Shown here: in pieces, positions 46,753-56,920 of the stretch
Layout: every line of letters starts with the position of its first letter
How positions within the stretch are numbered: position 1 is the stretch's first letter
Assembly: GCF_013112485.1 (NCBI RefSeq)
Contig: NZ_JABFHG010000006.1
Coordinates: 124,001 to 188,000, forward strand
From: Roseicella sp. DB1501
GTDB taxonomy: Bacteria > Pseudomonadota > Alphaproteobacteria > Acetobacterales > Acetobacteraceae
DNA: 64,000 nt
Direction of reading: 5' to 3'
Program-made: the position numbers and the translations under genes
The notes under the pieces: model-generated
Databases searched by the model: none
Seen by the model: only the letters and a program-made list of their open reading frames with translations
What the model was told of the DNA's origin: nothing

Positions 46753-47631
46753 GTGAAATTCGCCCTGCATTTCGGTAACAACACCTTCCCCGACGCGGCC
46801 GGCGCATCCCGGCTGGCGCGGCTGGCCGAGGCGGCGGGGTTCGATTCCGTCTTCGCGGTCGACCATGTCGTGCTGCCGGACGCCTATGAGAGCGTCTATC
46901 CCTATGCCGCCGGCGGGCGCCTGCCGGGGACCCAGTTCACCGCCATGCCGGACCCGCTGATCTGGATGGCCTTCGCCGCCGCGGCGACGACCCGGCTGCG
47001 CCTCATGACCGGCGTCATCATCCTGCCGCTGCGCAACCCGCTGGTCCTGGCGAAGCAGGTGGCGACGCTGGATGCGATGAGCGGCGGCCGGATCGAGCTC
47101 GGCATCGGCGTCGGCTGGCTGCGCGAGGAGTTCGATGCCCTCGGCGTGCCCTTCGCCGAGCGCGGGCGCCGCGCCGACGAGCATGTCGCCGCCATGCGCG
47201 CCCTGTGGCGCGAGGACAGCGCCCGCTTCGCCGGCCGCTTCGTCGCCTTCGAGGGCGTGACCTGCAACCCGAAGCCGGTGGCCGGGCGCGTCCCCATCAT
47301 CGTCGGCGGCCATTCCGAGGCGGCGGCGCGCCGCGCCGGGCGGCTCGGCGATGGCTTCTTCCCCTCGATCGGCGCGCAGGTCGACACCATGCCGCTGCTC
47401 GAGCTGGTGCGGCGCAGCGCCGAGGCGGCCGGCCGAGACCCGGCGGCGATCGAGATGCTCACCGGCTGCCCGGGCGCGCTGCCCGGCTCCGGCCAGGACC
47501 CGCTGGCGGCGGTGGAGGAGCGGCGGCGGCGCGGCATCGGGCGACTGGTGCTGCCGGTGCATGCCTTCATGCCCGATCTGGAGGAGAGCCTGCCGCGCTT
47601 CGGCGAGCGGGTGATCCGCGCCTTCGCCTGA
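46753..47631 (+). CDS. TIGR03619-type LLM-class (F420/flavin-dependent) oxidoreductase
   Basis: A 292-aa luciferase-like monooxygenase fold protein. AGASRLARLAEAAGFDSVFA and VDHVVLPDAYESVYPYA start the barrel. LMTGVIILPLRNPLVLAKQV, TLDAMSGGRIELGIGVGWLR and EEFDALGVPFAERGRR follow, and VPIIVGGHSEAAARRAGRLG is the phosphate-binding part. The TIGR03619 branch is named for F420, but alphaproteobacterial members may use FMN; cofactor and substrate are uncertain. The GTG start at 46753 is supported by GGGAGG 9 nt upstream. It is divergent from the Bug receptor, and a pairing of importer and catabolic oxidoreductase is plausible. Confidence 0.88.
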   Translation: MKFALHFGNNTFPDAAGASRLARLAEAAGFDSVFAVDHVVLPDAYESVYPYAAGGRLPGTQFTAMPDPLIWMAFAAAATTRLRLMTGVIILPLRNPLVLAKQVATLDAMSGGRIELGIGVGWLREEFDALGVPFAERGRRADEHVAAMRALWREDSARFAGRFVAFEGVTCNPKPVAGRVPIIVGGHSEAAARRAGRLGDGFFPSIGAQVDTMPLLELVRRSAEAAGRDPAAIEMLTGCPGALPGSGQDPLAAVEERRRRGIGRLVLPVHAFMPDLEESLPRFGERVIRAFA

Positions 47632-47957
47632 CGGCCAAAGGGGGGCCAAAGGGCGGCGCCGGGGCTCTTGGCGCCGCCGCCGGGGCGGCCAATGATGCCG
47701 GCCCGCCGCTGCGCCGCCTTCAACCAGCCGCCCTGCGCAGCGTTCTGGCGGCAGATCGGGCCGGGCCTCCGGCCGCTTCGCTCGGGAGGTCGACCATTCG
47801 GACTTTGCCCGTCCTTGGACGTTGGGTTGAATCGCTCAAACCATACAAATCCGTATGGCGGGGGGCGGCGGCACATCCCCTGGATCACCCGCGCGCCCAT
47901 CTTATCTATGGGCCCGGACATCATCGTCCCGCCCGATCAACGGATCCAGGTCCTCCC
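47632..47957. other. Intergenic region without recognised feature
   Basis: About 325 bp between the LLM gene and the EEP nuclease gene. It begins GC-rich and becomes AT-richer around 47820-47860 (GAATCGCTCAAACCATACAAATCCGTATGG), where a promoter for the nuclease/phospholipase pair may lie. CCATAC and GTATGG (around 47837-47856) form a small inverted repeat. No convincing gene is seen on either strand. Confidence 0.35.
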
Positions 47958-48833
47958 GTGCCCAGTTCCCGCCTCTCCCGTCCCGGCGCCAAGCCGCGCC
48001 CGGCCCATGGCCGCCGTGCCCCTGCAACCGAGCCGGTGCAGCCCGCGCGCGCGACAGAGGCCGTCGCGGCAGAGGCCGTCGCGGCGGGGACGGAGCTCAC
48101 CGTCGCCTCCTACAACGTGCACAAATGCGTCGGCACCGACGGGCAGTTCGATCCGGGACGGGTGGTCGCGGTGCTGGCCGAGCTCGGCGCCGACCTGGTC
48201 GCGCTGCAGGAGGTGGACCGCCGCTTCGGCCGGCGCACTGCCCTGCTCGACCCGGCGCGGCTGTCGCAGGCCACCGGCCTGGAGCCCCTGCCCGTCTCCG
48301 ACCTGCCGGACGGCATGGGCTGGCACGGCAATGCGCTGCTGGTGCGGCCGGGCACGCGCTGGCGGCTGCAGCGCATCGACCTGCCGGGCGCCGAGCCGCG
48401 CGGCGCGGTGATCGCGGAGCTCGCTTTGCCCGGCCGCGCCGACCGGCTGCGGGTCGTGGCGGCGCATTTCGGCCTGCTGCGCCGCTGCCGCACGCGGCAG
48501 GTGGAGGCCGTGCTGGCGGCGATCAATGGCGGGACGGGCATGCCGACCCTGCTGCTCGGCGACCTGAACGAATGGCGCCTCAACCGCGCCCGCAACGCGC
48601 TGCGGGGGCTGGAGCCGGTCTTCGGCGGCGTCACCGGCGGCCCGCCGAGCTTCCCCTCGCGCCGGCCCTTCCTGCGGCTCGACCGTATCCTCGGTTGCGC
48701 CCAGGCGCAGGTCATGGCGATCGAGGCGCATGACACACCGCTGGCGCGCCTCGCCTCGGATCACCTGCCGCTGAAGGCGCGCGTGCGGCTGACGGCGCAG
48801 CCGGCCGGGACGGATCTGGCCGCGGCAGCGTGA
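47958..48833 (+). CDS. Endonuclease/exonuclease/phosphatase family protein
   Basis: A 291-aa Mg-dependent EEP-fold hydrolase. ASYNVHKCVGTDGQFDP has the metal Asn, LVALQEVDRRFG has the Glu, and GWHGNALLVRPG follows. VVAAHFGLLRRCRTRQVEAV, LLLGDLNEWR (catalytic Asp and Asn) and LASDHLPLKARV (Asp-His) complete the active site. The substrate could be nucleic acid, phospholipid or an inositol phosphate. GTG 47958 gives a 40-residue Pro/Ala/Arg leader before the domain. The frame is open far upstream, but that part overlaps the LLM gene. It is followed after 98 nt by a two-HKD phospholipase-D-like gene, a pairing seen in many proteobacteria and suggestive of cardiolipin metabolism. Confidence 0.88.
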   Translation: MPSSRLSRPGAKPRPAHGRRAPATEPVQPARATEAVAAEAVAAGTELTVASYNVHKCVGTDGQFDPGRVVAVLAELGADLVALQEVDRRFGRRTALLDPARLSQATGLEPLPVSDLPDGMGWHGNALLVRPGTRWRLQRIDLPGAEPRGAVIAELALPGRADRLRVVAAHFGLLRRCRTRQVEAVLAAINGGTGMPTLLLGDLNEWRLNRARNALRGLEPVFGGVTGGPPSFPSRRPFLRLDRILGCAQAQVMAIEAHDTPLARLASDHLPLKARVRLTAQPAGTDLAAAA

Positions 48834-48931
48834 TGCGCCCCCGGGGCTGGGGCGCGGCTGCGGGCCAAACCCGCGCCTGCCTCGGCCGTTGAGTCCGCGT
48901 CCCGGATGCGGAAAGGTTGCGGAGGAGTTGG

Positions 48932-50458
48932 GTGCTGATTCGCCATGGATCGGAGGCGCATCCCTCGACCACCGCCCTGAAGAGTCCCTCCGCCCCGGAA
49001 GGACGCGGCACCACCACGCTCGACCGGGCCGTGGATGCGGTGACCGCCCGCATCGGCGCCGCGACCGGCGTGGCGCTGCTGGTGCAAGGCACCGAGGCCT
49101 TTGCCGTGCGTGCCGCGGCGGCGCGGGCGGCAGGCCGCAGCCTCGATCTGCAATACTATCTCTGGCACGGCGACCTGACCGGCGGCCTGCTGGCGCAGGA
49201 GGTGCTGCAGGCTGCTGATCGCGGCGTGCGGGTGCGCATGCTGCTTGACGATGTCTTCGCCCTTGGCCAGGAGCGCGCGATCGCGGCGCTCGACGCGCAT
49301 CCGCAGATCGAGGTGCGGCTGTTCAACGGCACGCGCTGGCGCGCCTTCGGCTGGCTCGGCTATGCGCTCGAGATGTTGCTGGGCGGCTGGCACCTCAACC
49401 GCCGCATGCACAACAAGGCCTGGATCGCCGATGGCCGCGTCGCCATTGCCGGCGGCCGCAACCTGGCGGACGAGTATTTCGACGCCGCCGAGGAGTTCAA
49501 TTTCCGTGACCTCGACATGCTGCTGGCCGGCCGCGCGGTGACGCAGGCGACGGCAGTGTTCGAGCGCTACTGGCGCAGCCCCTTCGCCCGCCCCGCCCGC
49601 GATCTGAGTCCCGCCGGCAATGCCCGCGGCGGGCTGGCGGCGCTGCGGCGGCGCCTCCTCGCCGCGGCCGATGCGCCGGCGGCCCGGCGCTTCCTCGCCC
49701 GCTCGCCGGAGGGCAGCCGCCTCTCCACCTGTCTCGACAAGCGTCTCGTCGCCGTGCCGGAGGGCGCGATCCGCGTCGTCGCCGATCCGCCGGAGAAGGC
49801 GAAGCGCGGCCTCGGGGCCCGGCGGCGGGCGCGCGCCGCCGGCGGCATCGGTCCGGAGGCGGCCGATGCGCTGCGGCTGGCGCAACGCGAGGCGCTGCTC
49901 GTCTCGCCCTATTTCGTGCCGGGCGCGGCCGGGCTGGAATTGCTGGCCGCGCTGGTGCGGCGCGGCGTGCGTGTGTCGGTCGTCACCAACTCCCTCGCCG
50001 CCACCGACGTGGTCGCGGTGCATGGCGGCTATGCCGGCTACCGGCGGACCCTGCTCGAGGCCGGCATCGAGCTGTTCGAGCTGAAGCGCAGCGGCGACGA
50101 GGCGACGAGCCTGTTCGGCTCGCGCGGCGCCAGCCTGCACACCAAGGCCTTCGTGGTGGACGAGGCGCGGGTCTGCGTCGGCTCCTTCAACCTCGATCCC
50201 CGCTCGGCGGCGCTCAATACGGAGATGGGAATCTTCGCCGACAGCCCCGAGCTGGCGCGCGAGCTGAAGGCGGAGCATGAGCGCCTGGCGCATCCGGCGC
50301 GGAGCTGGCGGGTGTCGCTGGCCGATGGCCGGCTCTGCTGGTCGGCGCAGGACGCGCTCGGGCGCCCCGCGACGAGCTGGCACGAGCCCGATGCCTCGCT
50401 CTCGCGCCGCGTGCTGGCCGGGCTGATCCACCTGCTGCCGGTGGAGGCCCAGCTATAG
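48932..50458 (+). CDS. Phospholipase D / cardiolipin synthase-like protein
   Basis: A 508-aa protein with two HKD catalytic motifs: MHNKAWIADGRVAIAGGRN near residue 160 and LHTKAFVVDEARVCVGSFN near residue 403. Between them are LDLQYYLWHGDLTGGLL, ALLVSPYFVPGAAGLELL and VRVSVVTNSLAATDVVAVHG. This is the ClsC-like arrangement, which can make cardiolipin from phosphatidylethanolamine and phosphatidylglycerol. No membrane anchor is obvious, though the LGYALEMLLGGWHLNRRM part is amphipathic. GTG 48932 is chosen because GGAGGAG ends about 5 nt upstream; a TTG at 48917 is the alternative. It is cotranscribed with the EEP hydrolase. Confidence 0.9.
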   Translation: MLIRHGSEAHPSTTALKSPSAPEGRGTTTLDRAVDAVTARIGAATGVALLVQGTEAFAVRAAAARAAGRSLDLQYYLWHGDLTGGLLAQEVLQAADRGVRVRMLLDDVFALGQERAIAALDAHPQIEVRLFNGTRWRAFGWLGYALEMLLGGWHLNRRMHNKAWIADGRVAIAGGRNLADEYFDAAEEFNFRDLDMLLAGRAVTQATAVFERYWRSPFARPARDLSPAGNARGGLAALRRRLLAAADAPAARRFLARSPEGSRLSTCLDKRLVAVPEGAIRVVADPPEKAKRGLGARRRARAAGGIGPEAADALRLAQREALLVSPYFVPGAAGLELLAALVRRGVRVSVVTNSLAATDVVAVHGGYAGYRRTLLEAGIELFELKRSGDEATSLFGSRGASLHTKAFVVDEARVCVGSFNLDPRSAALNTEMGIFADSPELARELKAEHERLAHPARSWRVSLADGRLCWSAQDALGRPATSWHEPDASLSRRVLAGLIHLLPVEAQL

Positions 50459-50530
50459 CATTCCCCACGACACCGCTTCGCGGCTTCGCAGGAGTCCCAG
50501 GAGTCCCCTCCTGCCCAAAACCCGTCACAG

Positions 50531-50555
50531 CCTGCCGCCGCGAAGCCGCGGCAGG
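50531..50555. terminator. Possible terminator hairpin between convergent genes
   Basis: CCTGCCGC (50531-50538) and GCGGCAGG (50548-50555) form an 8-bp GC stem with a 9-nt loop in the 105-bp gap between the phospholipase and M24 peptidase genes. No U-tract is present, so termination strength is uncertain. Confidence 0.4.
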
Positions 50556-50563
50556 ACAACGCA

Positions 50564-51799
50564 TCAACCCGCCGTGCCGGCCCGGTTCCAGCCGCGGCCG
50601 GCATCGCCGAGCGGCTGGCAGCCCGTCTCGGTCACCACGATCGTGTCCTCGAGCTTGATGAAGCCGCGCTTCGGATGCAGCAGCGTCGTCTCCACCGAGA
50701 GCACCATATTGGCCTCGAGCCCGCGCTCGGCATCATGCGCGGCATAGGGGATCGGGCCATGCGCCGTCAGCCAGGGCGCCTCGTGCTGCACCAGCCCCAT
50801 GCCATGCGCCAGGAACTCCAGCTGCTTGGCGAGCGGCGAGGCCGCGGCCGCCGCCTCGCCGGCCGCCTGCACCTCGCCGCCGGGCACGCCGGCGCGGACC
50901 TTGCCGCGCGCCGTCTCCTGGATCGCCTCGACCGCGCCGAGCAGGTCCTCCAGCTCGCTATCCGGCTCGCCCAGGATGCCCATGCGGCAGAGATCGCCGA
51001 TATAGCCGCGGTAACGGCCGCCGGAATCGAGGGAGAGGATGTCGCCGGGGCGGAATTCCTGCGTCGAGGCGGCGCGGTTCAGGCTGCTGCCCGCGGTGAT
51101 GAGGCAATATTCGAAGGTGAGGTCGCGCCCCTCCTCCTCCCGCTGCAGCCGCTCGGCCACCGCGGCCTTGGTCATGCCCGGCCGGCAGGCGGCGAAACTC
51201 GCCAGCATCGACTCCACCACGCGCTCCGAGGCCTCGCGCAGCAGGGCGATCTCGGCCGGGCTCTTGCGGGCGCGCAGGCGTTCGAGCGGCTGGGCCACAT
51301 CGACCAGCGCGCAGTTCGGCAGCCCGTCGCGCAGCAGCGCCGCGGCGTCCGAGGGCAGGAAGGCCGGCTCGATGCCGACGCGCCGCAGCGGCAGGCCGAG
51401 GTCGCGCAGATAGGCGATGGCGTTCTCGGTGGCATCGGTGGTGGTGCCGGAGACGGTCTTCACCACCGGCGTCCAGAAGCGGCCGAGCTGGTGCTCGTGC
51501 TTCTCCAGCCGGTGCGCGATATAGGCGGTGAGATCGGGCCGGCCGCGCACATAGACGACGACCGGCATGTAGCGGCTGAGGCCGATGGCGTCGCGGTGGT
51601 CGAAGAAGGGGAAGCTGTAGCCGCCGAGCAGGTATTGCGCCGCCTGCCGCGAAGTGGTGACGACGGCGTCGACATCGGCGGCGCCGAGCAGCTCATCGAG
51701 CCGCTGCGTGTCGAAGGGCGCGGTGCCCTGGATCACCTGCCCGCTGCCGGGCTGCGGCGCGGCCTGGCCAGCGGGCGGGGTCGCGGTGGTGCTGGACAT
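50564..51799 (-). CDS. M24-family Xaa-Pro aminopeptidase-like protein
   Basis: A 411-aa two-domain creatinase/prolidase-type protein. The N-terminal domain (residues 20-170) has LSRYMPVVVYVRGRPDL. The pita-bread domain shows the metal ligands: two Asp in LSLDSGGRYRGYIGDLCRMG, His in FLAHGMGLVQHEAPWL, Glu in VLSVETTLL and Glu in FIKLEDTIVVTETG. The substrate could be a proline dipeptide or another amidino compound. ATG 51799 has GGGAGG 7 nt upstream; upstream in-frame sequence to 51949 lacks conservation. A 30-residue Gly/Pro/Gln linker precedes the domain. It stands alone, convergent with the phospholipase gene. Confidence 0.9.
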   Translation of the reverse strand: MSSTTATPPAGQAAPQPGSGQVIQGTAPFDTQRLDELLGAADVDAVVTTSRQAAQYLLGGYSFPFFDHRDAIGLSRYMPVVVYVRGRPDLTAYIAHRLEKHEHQLGRFWTPVVKTVSGTTTDATENAIAYLRDLGLPLRRVGIEPAFLPSDAAALLRDGLPNCALVDVAQPLERLRARKSPAEIALLREASERVVESMLASFAACRPGMTKAAVAERLQREEEGRDLTFEYCLITAGSSLNRAASTQEFRPGDILSLDSGGRYRGYIGDLCRMGILGEPDSELEDLLGAVEAIQETARGKVRAGVPGGEVQAAGEAAAAASPLAKQLEFLAHGMGLVQHEAPWLTAHGPIPYAAHDAERGLEANMVLSVETTLLHPKRGFIKLEDTIVVTETGCQPLGDAGRGWNRAGTAG

Positions 51800-51953
51800 G
51801 CTTCGCCTCCCATATGGTGCCCGCCTCCCGGCCGGCCTCGCGCGCGGCGACCGGGCCGGCGGGGCGGGTGACGTCGGACAGCCTAACGCGGCCATCGGGC
51901 GGAGGACACCGCCGATGCGGTGCCGTGCTGGGCCATGCGGCCTCCGCATGCGC

Positions 51954-52481
51954 TCACATGGCTTGGAATCGCTGCCGCTGCCGCTCGCGCTGCATCAGCA
52001 GCAGGTCCAGCGAGGGCGGCTCGGCGATGCCGAGGCGGGTGAGGATCGCATGCGCCTGCCCGCGGTGATGGGTCTGGTGATTGAAAAGATGCGACAGCAC
52101 CTCCCAGCGCGGCTGGCGCTGCGGCGTGCCGCTCGTGGTCGCATAGGTGAAGCTCGCCGCCAGATCCTCGGCCGTAAGGCCGGCAACGTAATCCTCAAGC
52201 CGCGCATCCTCCGCCTCGCGTGCCTGCCACAGCGCGGGAAGCGTCGCATGCAGGATGGCATCCAGCCGCTCCGGCGCGTCGCCGGTGCCGATGAGGCGGC
52301 GCAGCCAGATCCGGTCGGCGACCAGGAGATGGTTCAGCGTGCCGTGCAGGCTGCCGAAGAAGGCGCCCGCCGGCTGCCAGTAGAGCGCATCCGGCAGCGC
52401 GGCGGCGGCATCGTAGAGCCGCCGGTTCGCCCAGGCATTGTAGGCCGCCATGGTCCGCAGATGCGTCGGCAGATCGGTCAT
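51954..52481 (-). CDS. DinB family protein
   Basis: A 175-aa four-helix-bundle protein of the DinB/YfiT family. LRTMAAYNAWANRRLYDAAA is the conserved first helix. GTLNHLLVADRIWLRRLIG has the first metal His, and LSHLFNHQTHHRGQAHAILT has the other His residues of the metal triad. Relatives are thiol transferases (bacillithiol, mycothiol) or isomerases; no thiol partner can be named here. ATG 52481 has GGAGG 9 nt upstream. It is divergent from the LysR-type gene at 52656. Confidence 0.9.
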   Translation of the reverse strand: MTDLPTHLRTMAAYNAWANRRLYDAAAALPDALYWQPAGAFFGSLHGTLNHLLVADRIWLRRLIGTGDAPERLDAILHATLPALWQAREAEDARLEDYVAGLTAEDLAASFTYATTSGTPQRQPRWEVLSHLFNHQTHHRGQAHAILTRLGIAEPPSLDLLLMQRERQRQRFQAM

Positions 52482-52655
52482 GGTGCGGTCCTCCGAAGAT
52501 CGTGGCATCCTGAGCTTGGCTCAGCCTTGGCGGCCTGCGCAGCTTCGCCGGCGGCTGCGGCATATTGGGCCGCCATTGGCACCGATCGCTCGACACTAGT
52601 GCGACGGTCCCAGCGCCGGTAGTGAGGAGTTCTGGTCCTCCATTGAGGATTCCTC

Positions 52656-53560
52656 ATGCCACCTCGGGCCTCGCCGCACGCCCTCCGGGCCTTCGTCGAA
52701 GTGGCGCGCCACGGAGGCGTCGCACCTGCCGCCCGTGTGCTCGGCACCTCGCCCTCGGCGGTCTCGCATCTGCTGCGCGAGCTGGAGACGGCACTCGCCG
52801 TGGTGCTGTTCCAGCCGGCGTCGCGCCGCACCGTCCTGACCGAGGCCGGCGAGCGGCTGCGCGCCGGCCTCGGCGATGCCTTCGACATCATCGACCGCGC
52901 CGTCGCGGAGCTGCACCGCAGCAGCGGCGAGGTGCGGGTCTCGACATTGTCGAGCTTCGCCACCCTCTGGCTGGTGCCGCGGCTGGCGAAGCTGCAGGCA
53001 AGCCATCCGGGCCTGCGGGTGCTGATCGCCACCGGCACCCGCGTGGTGGACCTTGCCGCCGAGCCCTTCGACTGCGCGATCCGCTGGGGCCGCGGCGGCT
53101 GGCCCGGGCTGATGGAGCTGCCGCTGCTGCGCGAGCGGCTGATCGCGGTCTGCGGCCCGATGCTGCTCGCGGGCCGCCTGCCAGTTGCCACCGAGGCCGA
53201 ATTCCTCGCCCTGCCGCGCCTCGCCGCGCGATCACGGCCGCAGGACTGGCCGCGACTGCTGGCGGCGGCGGGGTGGGAGCCGAGGCGCGCCGCCGCGCCT
53301 GCCCTGGTCTTCGAGACCCGGGCCCTCGCCGTCCGCGCCGCCATCGCCGGGCTCGGCATCGCGGTGGTGGATCGCAGCCTGGTGCGCGACGCATTGCGCG
53401 ACGGGCACCTCGTCCAGGCCCTGCCCGTCTCCGTCGCGCGCCCTGAGGCGCATATCCTCGTCGCCCGCCGCAAGCGCTGCGCGACCGCAGCCTGCGCGCC
53501 TTCCGTGACTGGCTGGCCGCCGAGGCCGCGGCGGAAGAAAGCGAGGATGCACCCCCCTGA
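52656..53560 (+). CDS. LysR-family regulator (GcvA-like) with probable C-terminal frameshift
   Basis: The N-terminal winged helix (residues 5-65: LRAFVEVARHGGVAPAARVL, GTSPSAVSHLLRELE, FQPASRRTVLTEAGERL) and effector-binding domain (STLSSFATLWLVPRLAKLQA, PFDCAIRWGRGGWPGL) are GcvA-like. After HILVARRK (near 53478) the assembled frame becomes unlike LysR and runs to 53750 across the opposite strand of the methyltransferase. The next frame gives the expected ending DRSLRAFRDWLAAEAAA and stops at 53560. A single missing base in the AAGCGCTGCGCG stretch explains it. If real, the protein would have an altered C-terminus; if an assembly error, the gene is intact at about 301 aa. It may regulate the divergent DinB gene. 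Confidence 0.75.
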
Positions 53561-53569
53561 CCGGCCGCC

Positions 53570-54346
53570 TCAGCCCGGCCGGCGGCCGATCCAGAGCGTC
53601 CAGCGATCGGCCTCCGCCACCGGCGCCGCCGGCAGTTGCGCAAGGATGTGCTCGATGAGGCCGCCGAGCTCGGCATCGGACAGGTCGTGCAGGATGGAGC
53701 GGCCGGTGCGGCCGCTGAGGTCGGCGGCGAGCGCCTCGCGGTCGGGGTAATGCCGGCGCGTCTCCCAGAGCGGCTCGCTCCGCAGCGCGGCGAAGCCGGC
53801 GGCCCGCATGGCCCCTTCCACCGCCGCGCGCGACGGCCGTCGCCCGGCCTCGATCGCGGCGAGGCGCGGGAAGCACTCGAAGAAATAGCCTCGGATATGC
53901 GCTGTGCTGCCGGGCAGCGCGACATCCTCTGGCCTGCGGTCCTGCAGGATGCAAACCCCGCCCGGCCGGGCTAGGCGGAAGGCCTCGCGGCAGAAGGCGC
54001 CGAGATCGGGCAGGTGGTGGATCAGGGCCCGCGCGAAGACGATGTCGAAGGCGGCATCGGGCAGGCCGGTGCGGCAGGCATCGCCCTGGCGGATGCGGAT
54101 ATTGCCCCGGCCGGCCGTGGCGGCCGTCGCATCGGCGACCATCTGCGCCGAGAAGTCGATGCCGGTCACGCCCGCCGCGCCGAGCCCGGCCCAGGCCGCC
54201 GTGTAGATGCCGCCGCCGCAGCCGATATCCACCACCTGCCGCCCGGCCGGATCGAGGATCGTCCGCATCGCCGCTTGCCAGTCGGGCTGCGCCTCCCGCC
54301 CGGCATAGGTGTTGCGGTTTGCCGCCGCGTGGAAGTCGATGGCCAT
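53570..54346 (-). CDS. Class I SAM-dependent methyltransferase
   Basis: A 258-aa methyltransferase. Motif I is VVDIGCGGGIYTAAWAGLG (near residue 40), with VTGIDFSAQMVADA after it. GDACRTGLPDAAFDIVFARA and LIHHLPDLGAFCREAFRLAR are motifs II and III, typical of the Methyltransf_11 type. A C-terminal variable region probably recognises the substrate, which is unknown. ATG 54346 has GGGAGGG 9 nt upstream. That ribosome site sits over the stop of pdxA2, and only 13 nt separate the two genes, so it is the third gene of an otnK-like/pdxA2 unit. It is convergent with the LysR gene 10 nt away. Confidence 0.88.
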   Translation of the reverse strand: MAIDFHAAANRNTYAGREAQPDWQAAMRTILDPAGRQVVDIGCGGGIYTAAWAGLGAAGVTGIDFSAQMVADATAATAGRGNIRIRQGDACRTGLPDAAFDIVFARALIHHLPDLGAFCREAFRLARPGGVCILQDRRPEDVALPGSTAHIRGYFFECFPRLAAIEAGRRPSRAAVEGAMRAAGFAALRSEPLWETRRHYPDREALAADLSGRTGRSILHDLSDAELGGLIEHILAQLPAAPVAEADRWTLWIGRRPG

Positions 54347-54359
54347 GGCAGGCCCTCCC

Positions 54360-55375
<1,016 letters not shown>

Positions 55376-55379
<4 letters not shown>

Positions 55380-56644
55380 GCGGGATCTCCTGCTCGCAGG
55401 GCGCGCAGCCGGTCGAGGCTGCGGGCGATGGTCGCGGCCGAGCCGAAGGCGCCGGCCTTGGTGACGACGGGAATGGCGAGGCCGCCCGGCCGGACCGGCA
55501 AGGCGAGGCCGAGCGGCACGCCCGGCTCGACCTCCTCGATCAGGCGGATGCCGGCGATGCCGAGGCGGTCCAGCAGGGCGCGGGCGGTCTCGCCGCCGGT
55601 GGCGAAGAGGCCGCCGAGATGCGGCGCGGCAAGCGCGAGCAGCGCGGCGAGCTGCCCGGCCAGCGCCGCCCCCTGGCTGAGATCCGCCCCCGCCTCCGCC
55701 GCGACCTCGACCAGCACCGTCTCCCCGGCGGCGAGCGCGGCATGGATGGCGGCGCCCTCCGCCGCGGCCCCGTCGCGCAGCCGGGCCGGCGCCAGGGCGA
55801 AGCGGCGGACCGTGCCGCCGGCGGCAAGCTGCGCCGCGGCGGCGCGCGAGGCCTCGGCCAGGCTGCCCACCACGGCGAGCAGGCCACGGCCCGCCGGCGG
55901 CAGGCGGGGGCGGGACGGCGCGCCCGGCGGTCCAACATCGGCATCAGTATCGCCATCGGCATCGGCGAGCGCCGCGGCGATGCCGCCGGAGCCGGTCCAG
56001 ACCAGCCGGGGCGCGACGCCGAGGCCGGCGCGGGCGAGGATCGCCAGATCCTCCGGCCGCTCGGCATCGCAGACCAGCGCCTCGATGCCCGCGGCCAGCG
56101 CCGCACCGATCGCGCCCGCCGCATCCTCGCGCAGCGCCGCCAGCGGCAGCAGCCGCGCCCGCAGCCCCTCCGCCGCCAGCACGGCGCCGAGATCGGCGCT
56201 CGGATAGCGATGCTCGCGCGCCCAGAGCGGCGTCGCCTCCAGCGGCTGGCCGTGCAGATGAATGCGCCCGCCCCGCACGGTGCGGCCGGTGGCGGGGAAG
56301 GCCGGGGCGACGAGGGCCAGCACCGGCCCCTGGTCGTTTTCCTCCCGCAGCGCCGCGAGGGTCTCCCGCAGCTCCGCCGCCGGCTGGCCGCGCAGGGTGC
56401 TGTCGATCTTCTTGATGAGCCGCATGCCGGGCGCGAGATGCCGCCGGAGCAGGGCGCGATGCCGGGCGACCGCCTCGGCCGGGCCGAGGCCGCGGCTATC
56501 GGCATCGATGGCGAGCACCGCGGCCGATGGCGGCGCCTCCGCCTGCCAGCTCACCACCGCCTCCCGGCCCCGGCGCGCGAAGGCGATGCCGCAATCGGCG
56601 GCGCCGGTCAGGTCATCCGCCAGGATCAGCCAGCGCGGTGGCAT
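55376..56644 (-). CDS. otnK: Four-carbon acid sugar kinase family protein (DUF1537)
   Basis: Kinase of 422 aa of the OtnK/DtnK (DUF1537) family, which phosphorylates 3-dehydrotetronate, threonate or erythronate. The N-terminal domain has ILADDLTGAADCGIAFARRG and IKKIDSTLRGQPAAELRETL, both conserved. VAPAFPATGRTVRGGRIHLH follows, and the C-terminal ATP-binding domain shows LLAVVGSLAEASRAAAAQLA, LFATGGETARALLDRLG and VTKAGAFGSAATIARSLDRL. ATG 56644 is chosen because MPPRWLILADDL matches family starts; ATG 56680 is an alternative. It forms an operon with pdxA2 for catabolism of a four-carbon acid sugar; the third enzyme (OtnC-like aldolase) is not in the window. Confidence 0.9.
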
Positions 56645-56871
56645 GGCGGGCGCCGCGCCCCGAGGCGCGCAGGGTCGCATGCAGGGCGGTTCGGCTTCGG
56701 CATCGACGCTCCCGGACGGGTCTGGCGCATCCGCCGCAGGTGCGCCCGTGGGACAGCCGGGTCAAGCAGCCCATTCCCCGCGCCGCGGCGAATCGGATCG
56801 AAGCCGCATCGCCTCCTTGCCCGCCCGGCCGCCTGCGCCATCGACGCACCGGGCATTGGCCTGTTGGTTCC

Positions 56872-56920
56872 AGAGCGGATTCCGCGTCCGGGCGTTCGCG
56901 CCCTCCCGCGATCCGCTCTT
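56872..56920. repeat. Dispersed hairpin repeat, family C copy 2
   Basis: A 49-bp element: AGAGCGGAT (56872-56880) and ATCCGCTCT (56911-56919) form 9-bp outer arms, with an inner GGGCG-TTCG-CGCCC hairpin. It matches 507-554. Its right end CTCTTGAG runs straight into a family B copy. Confidence 0.8.

Noticed and set aside
45542-46756. Rightward 404-codon frame over the Bug receptor gene
   Set aside because: Gln/Arg/Gly-rich shadow with no domain; the leftward Bug protein has a signal peptide and all family motifs.
47205-48833. EEP hydrolase frame extended to 542 residues
   Set aside because: The first 250 codons are a shadow of the LLM-class oxidoreductase and empty intergenic DNA; EEP motifs begin only after 48090.
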